Shown: in pieces, positions 1 through 10,400 of the stretch
How the letters are laid out: the number at the start of each line of letters is the position of its first letter
Numbering within the stretch: the stretch's first letter is position 1
Notes under the pieces: model-generated
Told to the model about the DNA's origin: nothing
The model's input: only the letters and a program-made list of their open reading frames with translations
Databases searched by the model: none
Source of the DNA: Akkermansia muciniphila
GTDB lineage: Bacteria; Verrucomicrobiota; Verrucomicrobiia; Limisphaerales; UBA9464
NCBI GenBank assembly: GCA_945898055.1
Contig: CAMDGV010000005.1
Coordinates: forward strand, 50,542-114,541
DNA: 64,000 nt
Direction of reading: 5' to 3'
Made by a program: the position numbers and the translations under genes

Positions 1-346
1 GGACCGGAGAGGGATCGTCGGTCAGTGGCACTTGCAGAATCTTGCGTATGGCCAATCCATTCAGTGCATCAGACCGGATTGACACAGGCCTCGGGGAACG
101 ACGAGTGAGGCCGGCAGGGATTGTACCGTAGACGTGGGCTTCAAATAACCGTAGGAGTTCTCGGCGGCGCCGTGCCCAATCGTTTGGAGAACTCACCGAG
201 GAACCATCGGAGAACTGCAGCGGATCAGGAAGAGTGTAAGGCGGTACCTTTTCCTCAACTTGATTGATGAGTACTTTTTCCTGTGCCATGGCGGTTATTC
301 CAGTGATGCCGAGTGCTGCAGCAAGCAGGAGGCTGCGATGAATCAT
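1..346 (-). CDS. Glucuronoyl esterase (CE15-like), N-terminal part
   Basis: Reading leftward from the ATG at 346 the frame stays open to the window edge, so only the first 115 residues are present. Residues 1-21 form a signal peptide (hydrophobic core LLLAAALGITGI, likely cut after AMA). The following YTLPDPL, DWARRRREL and LFEAHVYGTIP stretches are the usual N-terminal signature of bacterial CE15 glucuronoyl esterases, often annotated as acetylxylan esterases, which cleave ester links between lignin and glucuronic acid on xylan. The catalytic residues lie outside the window. The protein is probably secreted to the periplasm or cell surface. The family call rests on the N-terminus only; another alpha/beta hydrolase with the same leader remains possible. 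Confidence 0.72.
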   Translation of the reverse strand, partial: MIHRSLLLAAALGITGITAMAQEKVLINQVEEKVPPYTLPDPLQFSDGSSVSSPNDWARRRRELLRLFEAHVYGTIPAGLTRRSPRPVSIRSDALNGLAIRKILQVPLTDDPSPV

Positions 347-521
347 GAGTCAAATCTGTTCTCAGAGCCGAGTCGGGTCAATTCCGTTGATAAAAAGAAG
401 AAAGATTCTGCATCGCTCAAAGATCTTACCCTCGCAGCGCTGAGTCCCTTAATAAGTGAGTTCGCGTTCAGAAGCCTTTGCTTCCATTTTTCGTCTGTCC
501 ACTCTTGAACGTGCCATGGAA

Positions 522-1715
522 TTAGCAACCAAGATAGACCCGAGGAAGCCGTTGCCGCCACCCCGTAAGTAAGTCGTAGCTGACACTTCGTTTCAAAAGA
601 GCCAGATCTTGTGCCGTAATTTCCTCTGCCCCTTGGCGTCCCATCAGGACAGCCTCTTCACCGACCTCGACTAAGGGTAAATCGGTGAGGTCAACCATCA
701 AAGCGTCCATGGTCACACCGCCGACTAAAGGTGCCCGTGTTCCCTGAATTAGAGCGTGGCCTTCATTTCTGAGCCGAGGAAAACCATCGCCGTAGCCTAG
801 CGGCAGCACGCCGATCCGACTGGGTCGCTCTGCGCGCCAGCGCATACCGTAGCCAACGGTGTCCCCTGGAACCAGCGTTTGAATGGCAACCACTCGAGCC
901 TTGACTGTCATTACCGGTCGTAGGTCTGGTAACCGACCGCAAACCAAAGAGGGATAGATCCCGTGAGCGAGCAATCCAACGCGAACGATATCGAGATGAG
1001 CCTCAGGCAGATCCAAGACGCCGCCCGAGTTGCACTGGTGTAAGCAGCGAGGGGTTAATCCATTCTGGCGAAGCTGGTTAACGCAGTTTTGAAAGCGTTG
1101 GATTTGCGATCGAGCCACGGTTTTATCGAGTTCATCGCTTTGTGCAAAATGAGTCATGGCACCAGCGAAATCAAGCTCCCGGAGAACTGCAAGTTGCGGT
1201 CCCCAATCGGTGACGGTCCGCCAAGAGAAGCCAAACCGATTCATCCCAGTATTTATCTTTAAATGGACTGAAATAAGACGGCCTTGGGAGCGAGCCAGTT
1301 CATTGAAGGCACGTGCTATCTCGACCCGGCCAAGACACGGTTCGAGGTCGAGCGAGAGGACCCACGGCAGCTCTTCTTTCAGCCGTTCTCCAAACAGAAG
1401 AATCGGGGCAGTGATGCCAGCATGGCGAAGAGTGCGGGCCTCCTCCAAAGTGAAAACAGCGAGTCTGGTGGCCCCAGAGCTCAGAGCCACTCGCGCCGCC
1501 GTGACCGCGCCGAGTCCATAGGCATCGTCTTTGGCCACATAAAGAAGTTCGGTTGAGTCAGGTACGTGGCTGCGAATAGAGACAAAATTATGTCTCAGGG
1601 CGGTGAGATCCACTTCGATCCAAGCGGAGCGAGGTAAGGCAGGTGTGAAATCTAATCCCATCGATGAGACTGGGTTGCTAGAGATGGAGGGGGTCACGCG
1701 TTTCCTGGTGGCCAA
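522..1715 (-). CDS. alr: Alanine racemase
   Basis: Cytoplasmic PLP enzyme interconverting L- and D-alanine for peptidoglycan. The 397 residues match the family length plus a short N-terminal extension. The PLP lysine sits in AKDDAYGLG (K62; the usual motif is KADAYGHG), the PLP-barrel phosphate-site stretch is IGVLPLGYGDGFPR, the catalytic-tyrosine region is VGYGMRW, and the C-terminal domain carries YDLLTG. The start at 1715 overlaps the end of the upstream PurD-like gene by 22 bases. An internal ATG at residue 19 (position 1661), just before the conserved domain, is an alternative start. The overlap suggests co-transcription and translational coupling with that ATP-grasp gene. Confidence 0.93.
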   Translation of the reverse strand: MATRKRVTPSISSNPVSSMGLDFTPALPRSAWIEVDLTALRHNFVSIRSHVPDSTELLYVAKDDAYGLGAVTAARVALSSGATRLAVFTLEEARTLRHAGITAPILLFGERLKEELPWVLSLDLEPCLGRVEIARAFNELARSQGRLISVHLKINTGMNRFGFSWRTVTDWGPQLAVLRELDFAGAMTHFAQSDELDKTVARSQIQRFQNCVNQLRQNGLTPRCLHQCNSGGVLDLPEAHLDIVRVGLLAHGIYPSLVCGRLPDLRPVMTVKARVVAIQTLVPGDTVGYGMRWRAERPSRIGVLPLGYGDGFPRLRNEGHALIQGTRAPLVGGVTMDALMVDLTDLPLVEVGEEAVLMGRQGAEEITAQDLALLKRSVSYDLLTGWRQRLPRVYLGC

Positions 1716-2971
1716 AGGGATCTGCCGACATCAGTCCGGAAGTAGCTCCCGAGAGAACGAATTTTCCGTATTGTTGTATAGGCGCGCTCAATCGCCTCAG
1801 GAAGCGTAGGCGCTAACGCGGCAACATCGCAAAGGCGGTGTCCCGTAGCCTCAAGCAATCCGTCGGGAGACGACTCGACCTCTTGCCACCAGATATCGCA
1901 GGTCGGTGCTCCGTCGACTGTAATCGGTACGCGCGGTCCAGTGAGTTGAATAAAAGGGTAACCGTAGCCAGCGAGTGTCAGATTACAGCCGAAGGTCAGT
2001 CCCGGGCGCCATCGAAGTTTCAAAGCCTCGTTCCGCGCACAGTTACCAAAGGTCTCGAGAGGGTTCTCCAGCATGCGAGCTATCATCGGTCCGCTGGTAA
2101 CTCCTAAACGAACATTGTATTCGAGGACATGCCAGCGGCCTTTATATTGGATGCCAGTGACTTGTACAGGGCCGTGAAAATTCGTCTCTTGGAACCAAGG
2201 GAGAAGTGGGGCAAGAAGCTGATCCGCTAACCCGTACTTATCGTTTGGATCTCGCTCGATCAGTCCCCCTAAAGGGGCCCCAGCGACGATGCCCATATTG
2301 CCATCGAAGGCACGCTTGTATTCTTGGTTGGTGACCAAAGGATAGATCTCACCGTTACTGATCAAGGCGATATGGCCCGCCTCGCGGCGACCGAGATATT
2401 CTTGGAGAAAAATGCCCTCAGAATCATCCAAACGAGGGAGCCAAGCCAATGTGTCTTCGAGTGTCTCACAAACCATCGTGTGGATGGGACTAGTCGGTGA
2501 GCAGAGTGGGTTCTTGAGTACGAAAGGACGACGCTCTGATCGAACAAGGGTATCGGCCTCGGCCCGAGTCTGGACAAAGTGAGCTCGTGGAAAAGGAATC
2601 TTGAATCGGTCGCAAAGGGATCGAGCAAAATCCCTTTCTCGCTCCAGTCGAAGACCTTCGCCAGTGGGGCAGAGGAAGGGGAGCTTCAGTTCGAGAAATT
2701 CTTGGGTCCAAGATTGCAAAGCCCATTCCAACGACATAGGCACGATCAGGCTAGGCGGTTCCTTTCTGAGCCAATCGCAGGGATTGGGTTGATCCTGGGC
2801 GCTAATGCAACGGGCCTCGCTCCGGGGGCCATAATGCCCGTAGGCTCGGGTCAGATAGGCAGACACCTCCCCACCCTCTTCCGCTAAAATACGAAGCATT
2901 GCTTGGGTAAATGCCCCAATACCCAACACTACCACCCGATTTGATTTGGAAGTATCCATGGAGAACATCAA
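1694..2971 (-). CDS. PurD-like ATP-grasp protein (divergent)
   Basis: The 425 residues follow the layout of phosphoribosylamine-glycine ligase: a Rossmann-like N-terminus (VVVLGIGAFTQAML), an ATP-grasp core (FVLKNPLC, then IFLQEYLGRREAGH) and a C-terminal domain close to PurD (GHRLCDVAALAPTLPEAIER, then SYFRTDVG). The loop that is normally NTGGMG reads DGNMGIVAG, and the metal-binding segment normally like EFNCRFGDPETQ reads EYNVRLGVTSGP, so conserved acidic and polar residues are lost. It overlaps alr by 22 bases. It may be the working PurD of a divergent lineage or a paralogue with another substrate; the alr coupling hints at amino-acid chemistry. An ATG at residue 5 (MDTSKSNRV) is an alternative start. 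Confidence 0.7.
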   Translation of the reverse strand: MMFSMDTSKSNRVVVLGIGAFTQAMLRILAEEGGEVSAYLTRAYGHYGPRSEARCISAQDQPNPCDWLRKEPPSLIVPMSLEWALQSWTQEFLELKLPFLCPTGEGLRLERERDFARSLCDRFKIPFPRAHFVQTRAEADTLVRSERRPFVLKNPLCSPTSPIHTMVCETLEDTLAWLPRLDDSEGIFLQEYLGRREAGHIALISNGEIYPLVTNQEYKRAFDGNMGIVAGAPLGGLIERDPNDKYGLADQLLAPLLPWFQETNFHGPVQVTGIQYKGRWHVLEYNVRLGVTSGPMIARMLENPLETFGNCARNEALKLRWRPGLTFGCNLTLAGYGYPFIQLTGPRVPITVDGAPTCDIWWQEVESSPDGLLEATGHRLCDVAALAPTLPEAIERAYTTIRKIRSLGSYFRTDVGRSLWPPGNA

Positions 2972-3115
2972 AGGGGGGAACGCTAGAAACCTTCAGGATT
3001 GCGACAAAGAGATTTCCTCCGCTAAATGACAAATTCTTCAGAGTGCCACAATCAAGGAGCAGCCCTTTGCTCTCACTTTGAATCATCCAACCTACTGCGG
3101 ATCGCCCTCCAGAAA

Positions 3116-3688
3116 TTATAACCGCTTGAGTCGGATACGTCGATACTCCATCTGACCGTGATCAGCCTCAAGCCCAATTGGGCCGGTCGCCGGAAGTTTG
3201 AGGGCCTCTTGCAGTATCTCCCCATTACAGGTGCAATGGGCTACTCCGTCCCTTACGATAACTTCAATCGAATTCCAATCCTGAGCCCGGTACTTCTTCA
3301 GATCTTTGTAGGGGCCAGCAACCAGATAATCGCGGCACTGCAACTGGGGTTCACGAATGAAAATACCGCTGTCAGCATTGACCGCTGCACGGAACTCAAG
3401 TCTGAGGATGAAGTTCCCGGAAAAGCTCTCAAGGGTCCACAATTGTCGAAGATGAGGGCCCTTTGCTTTGTCGAAATCATTGACGACGAGAGTTCCGTTA
3501 AGTGCGGTGTAGCGTCCGTCGCTCGCTTCCTTTTTACCGTTCAAGGGAGCCTCTGTCTTATACCTCCAACCGGTGAGATCCTTACCGTTGAACAGGCTAA
3601 TGAAGCCTCGGTCGGTTGTTGAGGAAACGCACCCTGAGCAGAGCAGCAGGAGAGCAATGAGATATCGAGGGGTAAGAGTGCAGCGCAT
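3116..3688 (-). CDS. DUF1080 (3-keto-disaccharide hydrolase-like) lipoprotein
   Basis: 190 residues. A lipoprotein signal peptide (ALLLLCSGC, with the lipobox cysteine at about residue 20) is followed by one DUF1080 domain. The opening ISLFNGKDLTGWRYK and the later SGIFIREPQLQ and DWNSIEVIVRDGVAHCTCNG are typical of this concanavalin-like fold. The family is abundant in Verrucomicrobia, Planctomycetes and Bacteroidetes; some members act on 3-keto-sugars, but the substrate here cannot be read from sequence. The protein is expected to be anchored in the periplasm or outer membrane. It lies 144 bases upstream of the PurD-like gene on the same strand, which need not mean an operon. Confidence 0.88.
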   Translation of the reverse strand: MRCTLTPRYLIALLLLCSGCVSSTTDRGFISLFNGKDLTGWRYKTEAPLNGKKEASDGRYTALNGTLVVNDFDKAKGPHLRQLWTLESFSGNFILRLEFRAAVNADSGIFIREPQLQCRDYLVAGPYKDLKKYRAQDWNSIEVIVRDGVAHCTCNGEILQEALKLPATGPIGLEADHGQMEYRRIRLKRL

Positions 3689-4074
3689 AACGAAGGGTCA
3701 ATTAAAAATGAATAATCATCTTAGGTTTATCAATCGATCAAGGGTGAAAAAATCTTTATGAATCCGCTTTGGACTCCCAAAAACCTGAATGTCTTAATTA
3801 AACCCAGATAGCGGCAAACAACACGCCGCCTGTGCTCCCAAGAATGCAACGGGCTGTAACGCGTTCGCCTCGAGAGCCACTGGAATAAGTGAACTCCAGA
3901 AATTGAACCGGACAGGGCGGGTTAGACAGGTCAACTTAAGGGGTTACACTCCGCCCTAAGCAGAAAAAGTGCAGTCGCTGTTAGGATGTGGCCAAATGAA
4001 AACGGCTTGAATAAGCGGTGCTCCGTCAGATTAAAAGTCTCAATCAACAAACAATTAAAGCCTCAACAGTTTAA

Positions 4075-4098
4075 TTAACTTAAAGTGTAGTAAGTTAA
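4075..4098. promoter_or_regulatory. Inverted repeat, 7-bp arms, upstream of giant gene
   Basis: TTAACTT and AAGTTAA form perfect arms around a 10-base spacer. It could be an operator for a dimeric regulator. With AT-only-rich arms, chance occurrence in an AT-rich spacer is possible. Confidence 0.25.
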
Positions 4099-4122
4099 AT
4101 AGAGGTTGGACCTTTGCCCAAT

Positions 4123-4152
4123 TTGACATCATCGGCTGGGGAGAGATGTCAA
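4123..4152. promoter_or_regulatory. Inverted repeat, 8-bp arms, upstream of giant gene
   Basis: TTGACATC and GATGTCAA are perfect 8-bp arms separated by 14 bases. The left arm contains a TTGACA -35-like hexamer, but no good -10 follows at 16-18 bases. Candidate operator or regulatory hairpin about 280 bases upstream of the giant gene. Confidence 0.3.
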
Positions 4153-4439
4153 TTCTCTGGTTTACTAAACGAGTCCTTAAACAACGGATTTTAGGGGTAT
4201 TTCCGCACTTTGGCTCTCGTTGTTAATAAAAAACCATCAACGGTTGCTAATAATCGTGGTAAAAACTCCTCGCTCTCGAATCTCCCACTGCCCCTCTAAC
4301 TTTTGCCCTCGGTTGCGACACCCAGATTCATTGGTGCTCTCTCAATGTAAAAATATATTTACCTTCTTGTTCGATTCTGATCAGGTTCTCCCCACCGAGT
4401 GACTTGAAAACAAAATCTTAAGAAAATTAAGTGAAAACT

Positions 4440-7400
4440 ATGTCCTTCCCGATTCGAGCCGAAATAAATAAACCTCCACAGATGCCTCCCAAAATTACTC
4501 GCCTAAACCCTAGCCTTAAGCAGCAGCCAATAAGTCGAATTTGCTCCTTATTTGGGCTAATCTTAGCGGCCAACTGTGCTGCGCTGCCCAACCTTTCGGC
4601 AGCCGCTCCCACCTTGTCGGTCGCCCAAAAAACCTTATTAGAGGACGGCTCTGTCACCTACGCTGCTCTTGATTTTACTTTCACCGCTGGGAACGCAGGG
4701 GCGTTTGAATCCGTCAAAGTCATCGGGAATCCAACGAAAGGTGACCTCAGTCTGTCGGGTTCCGCAGTGACCAATAATCAGGTCATTTCTTCTGCAAACC
4801 TCGCGAACCTGAAATATACACCTCGGGCGAATGAAAATGGAGCTGCCTATGTCGACTTGGTCGCCATTGAAGTAGGGAATAGTGTCGCTAGCTCTGTGTT
4901 CAGGGCTAATTTCGACATTACACCGGTGAATGATGTTCCGAGTGTCAGTCTCACTGCTGTCACCAACCTCGCCGGTGTTACTTGGGGCGCCACGGCCGCC
5001 TCCCAAGAACTTTGGCAGTCGCTTGCCTCTTCTTCCAACGGTCAGAAATTGGTTGGGGTCGTGGACGGCGGCCGTATTTACACATCGTCTGACGCCGGGA
5101 TCAATTGGGTAGCACGCGATTCAAACCGAAACTGGCAGGATGTTGCTTCCTCCGCCGACGGAGCCAAACTGGTCGCGGTCGTTCAAGGTGGGCTGGTTTA
5201 CACCTCCGCAGACTCTGGAGCTACTTGGATCAACCGGGACGCTGCGGGTTCCCGCGCGTGGTCATCAGTGGCCTCCTCGGCCGATGGATCTGCGATTGTA
5301 GCGACGGTAAGCGCTGGTAAAATCTACTCCTCCTCCGACAGTGGCGCCACTTGGATCTCTCGCGCCACAGACTTAAATTGGAGCGATATTGCCTCATCAA
5401 ACGATGGGACTAACCTAGTTGCTTCAGTCAATGGTGGTAATGGTGGTTTCATTTATACTTCAACCGACCGTGGGACGAATTGGACTCAACGTGCTTCTGA
5501 GAAGCTCTGGACCGCAGTGTCCTCCTCAGCCAATGGTTCAAAGCTAGTTGCGGCAGTACAAAACGGCGCAATCAGCACCTCCTCCGACGGCGGAGTCAAC
5601 TGGGTTGTGCAGGCGAGTGCAGGAGATCAGGACTGGAGTTCCCTTGCTTCTTCAGCGGATGGCGCTGAACTTATTGGGAGCGTCTTCGGTGGTAAACTCT
5701 ACACCTCCCTAGACAGTGGTGTAACTTGGACCGCGCGTGCCGACGCTCGTAATTGGTCTGCCGTCGCCGCTTCCGCGGATGGTGGCGCCTTGGTAGCTAG
5801 CGTCTATGGTGGCTTGCTTTATAGGTCTTCCGATGAGGTTGTGCCCTCCTCTGTTACTTTTGCTGAAGATAGTGGTCAGTTTACGAAGGCGAATTTCTTC
5901 CTGGCCTCTTCGGCGGGGCCCGCAAACGAAATTGACCAAACTCTCAGTTTTGGTCTGAGCGGCTTCAATGCGGGTTCCTTCTTGGTGGCCCCGGCAATCA
6001 GTTCTGCTGGAACCTTAACCTTCACTCCTGCAACCAACTTCATCGGAACTGAAATCGTCACCGTCAAAGTTAGTGACAATGGTGGTACTGCCAATACCGG
6101 GGTGGACACTGCAGACCCGACTGGGATGAAACAATTCAAGATCGTCATTACCAATACGGACGATGCCCCAGTCTTGGCCGCTTTCAGGATCAATGGCACA
6201 GAAGATGTCGTCGTAGCATTTACCTCGTCTACCCTCACGACTAACTACACGACAATTGACACGGTTGCTCTTAAACCTGCGGTGAGCTACACGATTCAGA
6301 CCTTACCTGCTCGGGGAGCGCTTTTCATCTCTGGTGCACCGATAGTTGCATCGCAGGTTATTACTGCCGCCAATGTCACAAATCTGACCTACGTGCCGCA
6401 GTTAAACACGAGCGGAACAAATACCTTTCAAGTCAGCGCTTCCGACGGTGTTTTGTCCTCCACGAATGCAGTCGTGACGTTGGTCTTCAGTCCAGTCAAC
6501 AACCCTCCAGTGGCTGTTGCTCAAGTTCTCAACGCGACAGAGGATGTTGCGCTTCCGATAGTGTTGTCGGGAACCGACGCAGACCGTGATGATCTGACGA
6601 TTACAGTCGTGGACCTACCGACCAACGGTACCTTATCTGGAACTTACGTCTATACCCCGAAAGCTAACTATTCGGGTCCAGACCGCTTCACTTTTAAGGT
6701 CAAAGACGCTGCGCTCTTCTCCGTCTTGGAGACCGTTAGTATCACAGTGCTCCCTGTTAATGACGGGCCAGAATTAGGATCAGTGGTCGTGGCAGGTACT
6801 GAGGAAACCACTCTATCCTTCACCACGGCGATGTTTTCCTCGAGATACACCGATATTGAAGGTGATCCATTCACCAGTATTACCGTCAAAACCCTCCCAG
6901 CGACCGGTACCCTCAAGTTGGGCGAGGCAGTCGTGACTCCGTCGCAGGTGATCGCAGTCGCACAATTGTCTGCTTTGACCTACACGCCGGCCACTAACGA
7001 GTTCGGATCCAAGAGCTTCACGGTTGTTGCCTCGGACGGTGTCACTCTGTCGGCTCCGACTACCGTGACCGTGGTTCTGGCCAATACCCCTGACGCCCCA
7101 GTTTTAGGTTCTTTCTCAAAGAGCGAGAATGAGGATGTTGTCATAACCTTTCTTCCGGCCGATTTCACATCGAAGTACACCGACTTAGATGCGGGTGGAG
7201 CGACTCTTACAGCAATCAAGATACTAACTTTACCGACGGTCGGTGTGCTCAAAAACACAACTACAAATGCGGTGATCGATTTGGTATTGACGACTGCCCA
7301 GATTACCAATCTTTCCTACACCCGCGGGGCCGACTTATTCGGTGATGATTCATTTACTGTAAGTGGCTCAGATGGGACTCGCACGAGTCTGCCGGCCGTG

Positions 7401-10400
7401 GTGACCTTGACCGTCGTTCCGGTGAATGATGCACCCAGCGCTACGATTCCGGCGTTGACCCAGAAGTATGTTGGACAAAATTTAACCGGTATCACGCCGG
7501 TCTTGTTGGACTCTGTTAACGCTTGGAAGTCAGTAGCGTCTTCTTCTGATGCTTCGATCCTCGCCGCAGTGAACGACAACGATCTAATCTACGTCTCGAC
7601 CAACTCGGGTACGAATTGGACACCGCGTGCAAGTACCCGTCAGTGGAACAGCGTTGCGATCTCGACCAACGGTCAGTTGGGAGCAGCTACGGTTAAGAAT
7701 GGTAAAATCTACGTGTCGGGTGACTCAGGAACGAATTGGATTGCACGTGATTCCGATCGGGCTTGGCGCTCGATCGCCATCTCAAGTACGACTAATGGCA
7801 CCATTATGGCTGCGGTCGTTAATAATGGTCAGATCTATGTCTCCTTAGATTCTGGTACAAACTGGACGGCTCGGGCGACAAGTCAGCTTTGGAACTCCGT
7901 GGCTGTGTCTGCCGATGGAAGTCGGTTGTTGGCCTCAGTGTTCGGCGGTTCACTCTATACTTCATCTGATAAGGGTACAAACTGGACGGCAGTGGCTACT
8001 CCGATGTTCTGGAGTTCTGTGGCACTGAATACTAATGGCTCCAAGATGGTTGCAACTGAGTCTGGTCGGCAGATTTGGACTTCCGCTGACTCTGGAGCCA
8101 CTTGGACTGCCAGTGCGAATGCTGGAAATCGGAACTGGTCGTCCGTGGCAATGTCCGCTGATGGCAGTCGAATCTTGGCGGCGGTAAATGGCGGTAAGCT
8201 TTACCTCTCAATCAATGGCGGGATCGCCTGGCTCGAGCAAAATGAAAACGTAAGTTGGAATTCTGTGGCCGGCTCGTCGGACCTCAAGAAAGTTGTCGCC
8301 TCGGCCACCGAAGGTATCGCCACCTCCTCTGACTTCACTATTCCTTTGGAGATTGCCTTGGCTGAAGACAGTGGAACCTACACCTCTGATAACTTTGCAA
8401 CCAGTCCTTCAACCGGACCGGCCAACGAAGCGTCACAGACTATTAGCTACTCGGTAACCGTGACCAATTTGTCTCTCCTTGGTGGAACAAACTTATTTGA
8501 AGGTACGCCAACGATTGACCCCAGTGGTAAGCTAAGCTTCAAGACAGCGACGAATGGGTTTGGGTCGGCAAACCTGATCGTGACTGTCAAAGACAACGGC
8601 GGGGTGACCAACACCTTGAACACGCTATTAGGTAAGGACTCGAAAGAAGTGGGCATCTTCAAGGTTAGCGTGAGTGAGGTCAATGATACCCCGACTGCAA
8701 TCGCTCAAGCTGTTGTTCTGACTGAGGACGCCACTAAGGCGATTACTCTGACTGGGACCGATCCAGAGAATGCTGCCTTAGCCTTTAGGATTGTTTCCCT
8801 TCCTACCAAAGGCACTGTGAGCGGTACTAACTCCGCGTCCCTTAATTATATCCCCAACGCAAACGCGGTCGGCGCTGATAGCTTTAACTTCTATGTGGCT
8901 GACGGTACCTCTACATCGGCAGTCGCTACAGTTTCACTCACCATCACCAACGTGAATGATCTTCCCGTGGCAACACCCCAACTCGTCAGTGCCGAAGAGG
9001 ATATCCCCAGGACGATCACCTTGACTGGCACGGACGTTGACGGGGACACTCTGACCTACACCGTTCTGACCCAACCAACCAAAGGTGTCTTAACCGGAAC
9101 TGGGTCGGCCCGCGTGTATACGCCGAATAAGGATATCTTTGGTTCGGATAGCTTCACTTTTAAGGTGAACGATGGCACTGTTGATTCCGCTGTCATCGCA
9201 ACGATATCGATCAATATCGCCGATCTCAATGACCCACCAACTGCTCTAAGTCAGACGAATAACCTTATCGAGGGTGGCTTTAAAAACGTGGTTCTGACCG
9301 GAACTAGTCCTGAAGCGGGCCGAACTCTTGTCTACACGGTACTCACGCAACCGACAAAAGGTGTGCTCACTGGAGCGCTGACTGGGACGACTGTTTCCTT
9401 AGGTTACACCCCGTCGGCAAAGCAATCTGGGACCGATTCATTCACCTTTAAAGTGAACGATGGCTTCGACAACTCTGGGGTTGGGACCGTCACTCTCAAT
9501 ATCACCAACATCAATGATATTCCGACCTTCGATATACCGGTCACCAAGAAGTCGGGTGGTGAGAATCCAGTCTGGGCAAAACTTCCCAATGCCAGTGCGG
9601 CGTGGAATGGTATTTCGGTCTCCATTAACGGCAGCGTGGTCGCTGTTAGTTCATCCACCTCGCTCCTTGTTTCGACAGATAGCGGTAATACCTCCACCAA
9701 TGCGCTGTTGCCAGGAAGTGGTGCTCACAAAGCCGTGGCAGTCTCAGCCGACGGTTCAAAGATCCTGGCCGCTCGCGGCAATCAGTTGTACGCCTATGCA
9801 AGTGGCGTTTGGAACTCGCCAGTAACGACGACGTCCAATACTCCTCCCTCAGCGTCTTGGATGTCAGTTGCCTCGTCAGCAGATGGAGTAAAGTTGGCGG
9901 CGGTGGGCTCCAACGCGAAGCCTTATGTGTCAACCAACTCGGGCAGTACTTGGACTGCAGTTGGTACAGCTCAAGATTGGCAGGCGATAGCCTCCTCATC
10001 GGACGGTAGCAAACTTGCGGCCGCTGCCTACAATGGAGCGATCTACACCACAGTGGACGGTGGAACGAATTGGACGACCCGCACGGTGGTCGGTAGTGCT
10101 AATCGGTACTGGTCCTCGATCGCCTCCTCCGCCGACGGTCTAAAATTGGTTGCCACAGAACTTAACGACCAGATCTTCACCTCAGTCGATGGCGGTAGTA
10201 CGTGGACTGCTCGTGACTCAAAGCGCGCTTGGTCCTCAGTTTCATCATCGAGTGATGGTAAAAACCTGCTGGCTTCTGTTTACGGTGGTAAACTTTACTA
10301 CTCGGAGAACTCCGGTTTGACTTGGGCTGCCAAGGATGAGGATCGGGTCTGGGGTGCAGTTGGGATCGCTGGCGATAGCGGTAACGCTCTTGCCGCCGTT

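Larger units (their letters stand above)
3689..4430. other. Long intergenic region before the giant gene
   Basis: A 742-base gap between divergent genes, AT-richer than its flanks. No coding frame resembles a protein I know. It contains two perfect inverted repeats (listed separately) 25 bases apart and is the likely control region for the giant rightward gene. No convincing -35/-10 pair was found. Confidence 0.4.

Noticed and set aside
343..561. 72-codon leftward frame overlapping the alr end and meeting the esterase start as ATGA
   Set aside because: No recognisable domain and it overlaps conserved alr codons; the ATGA contact is likely chance.
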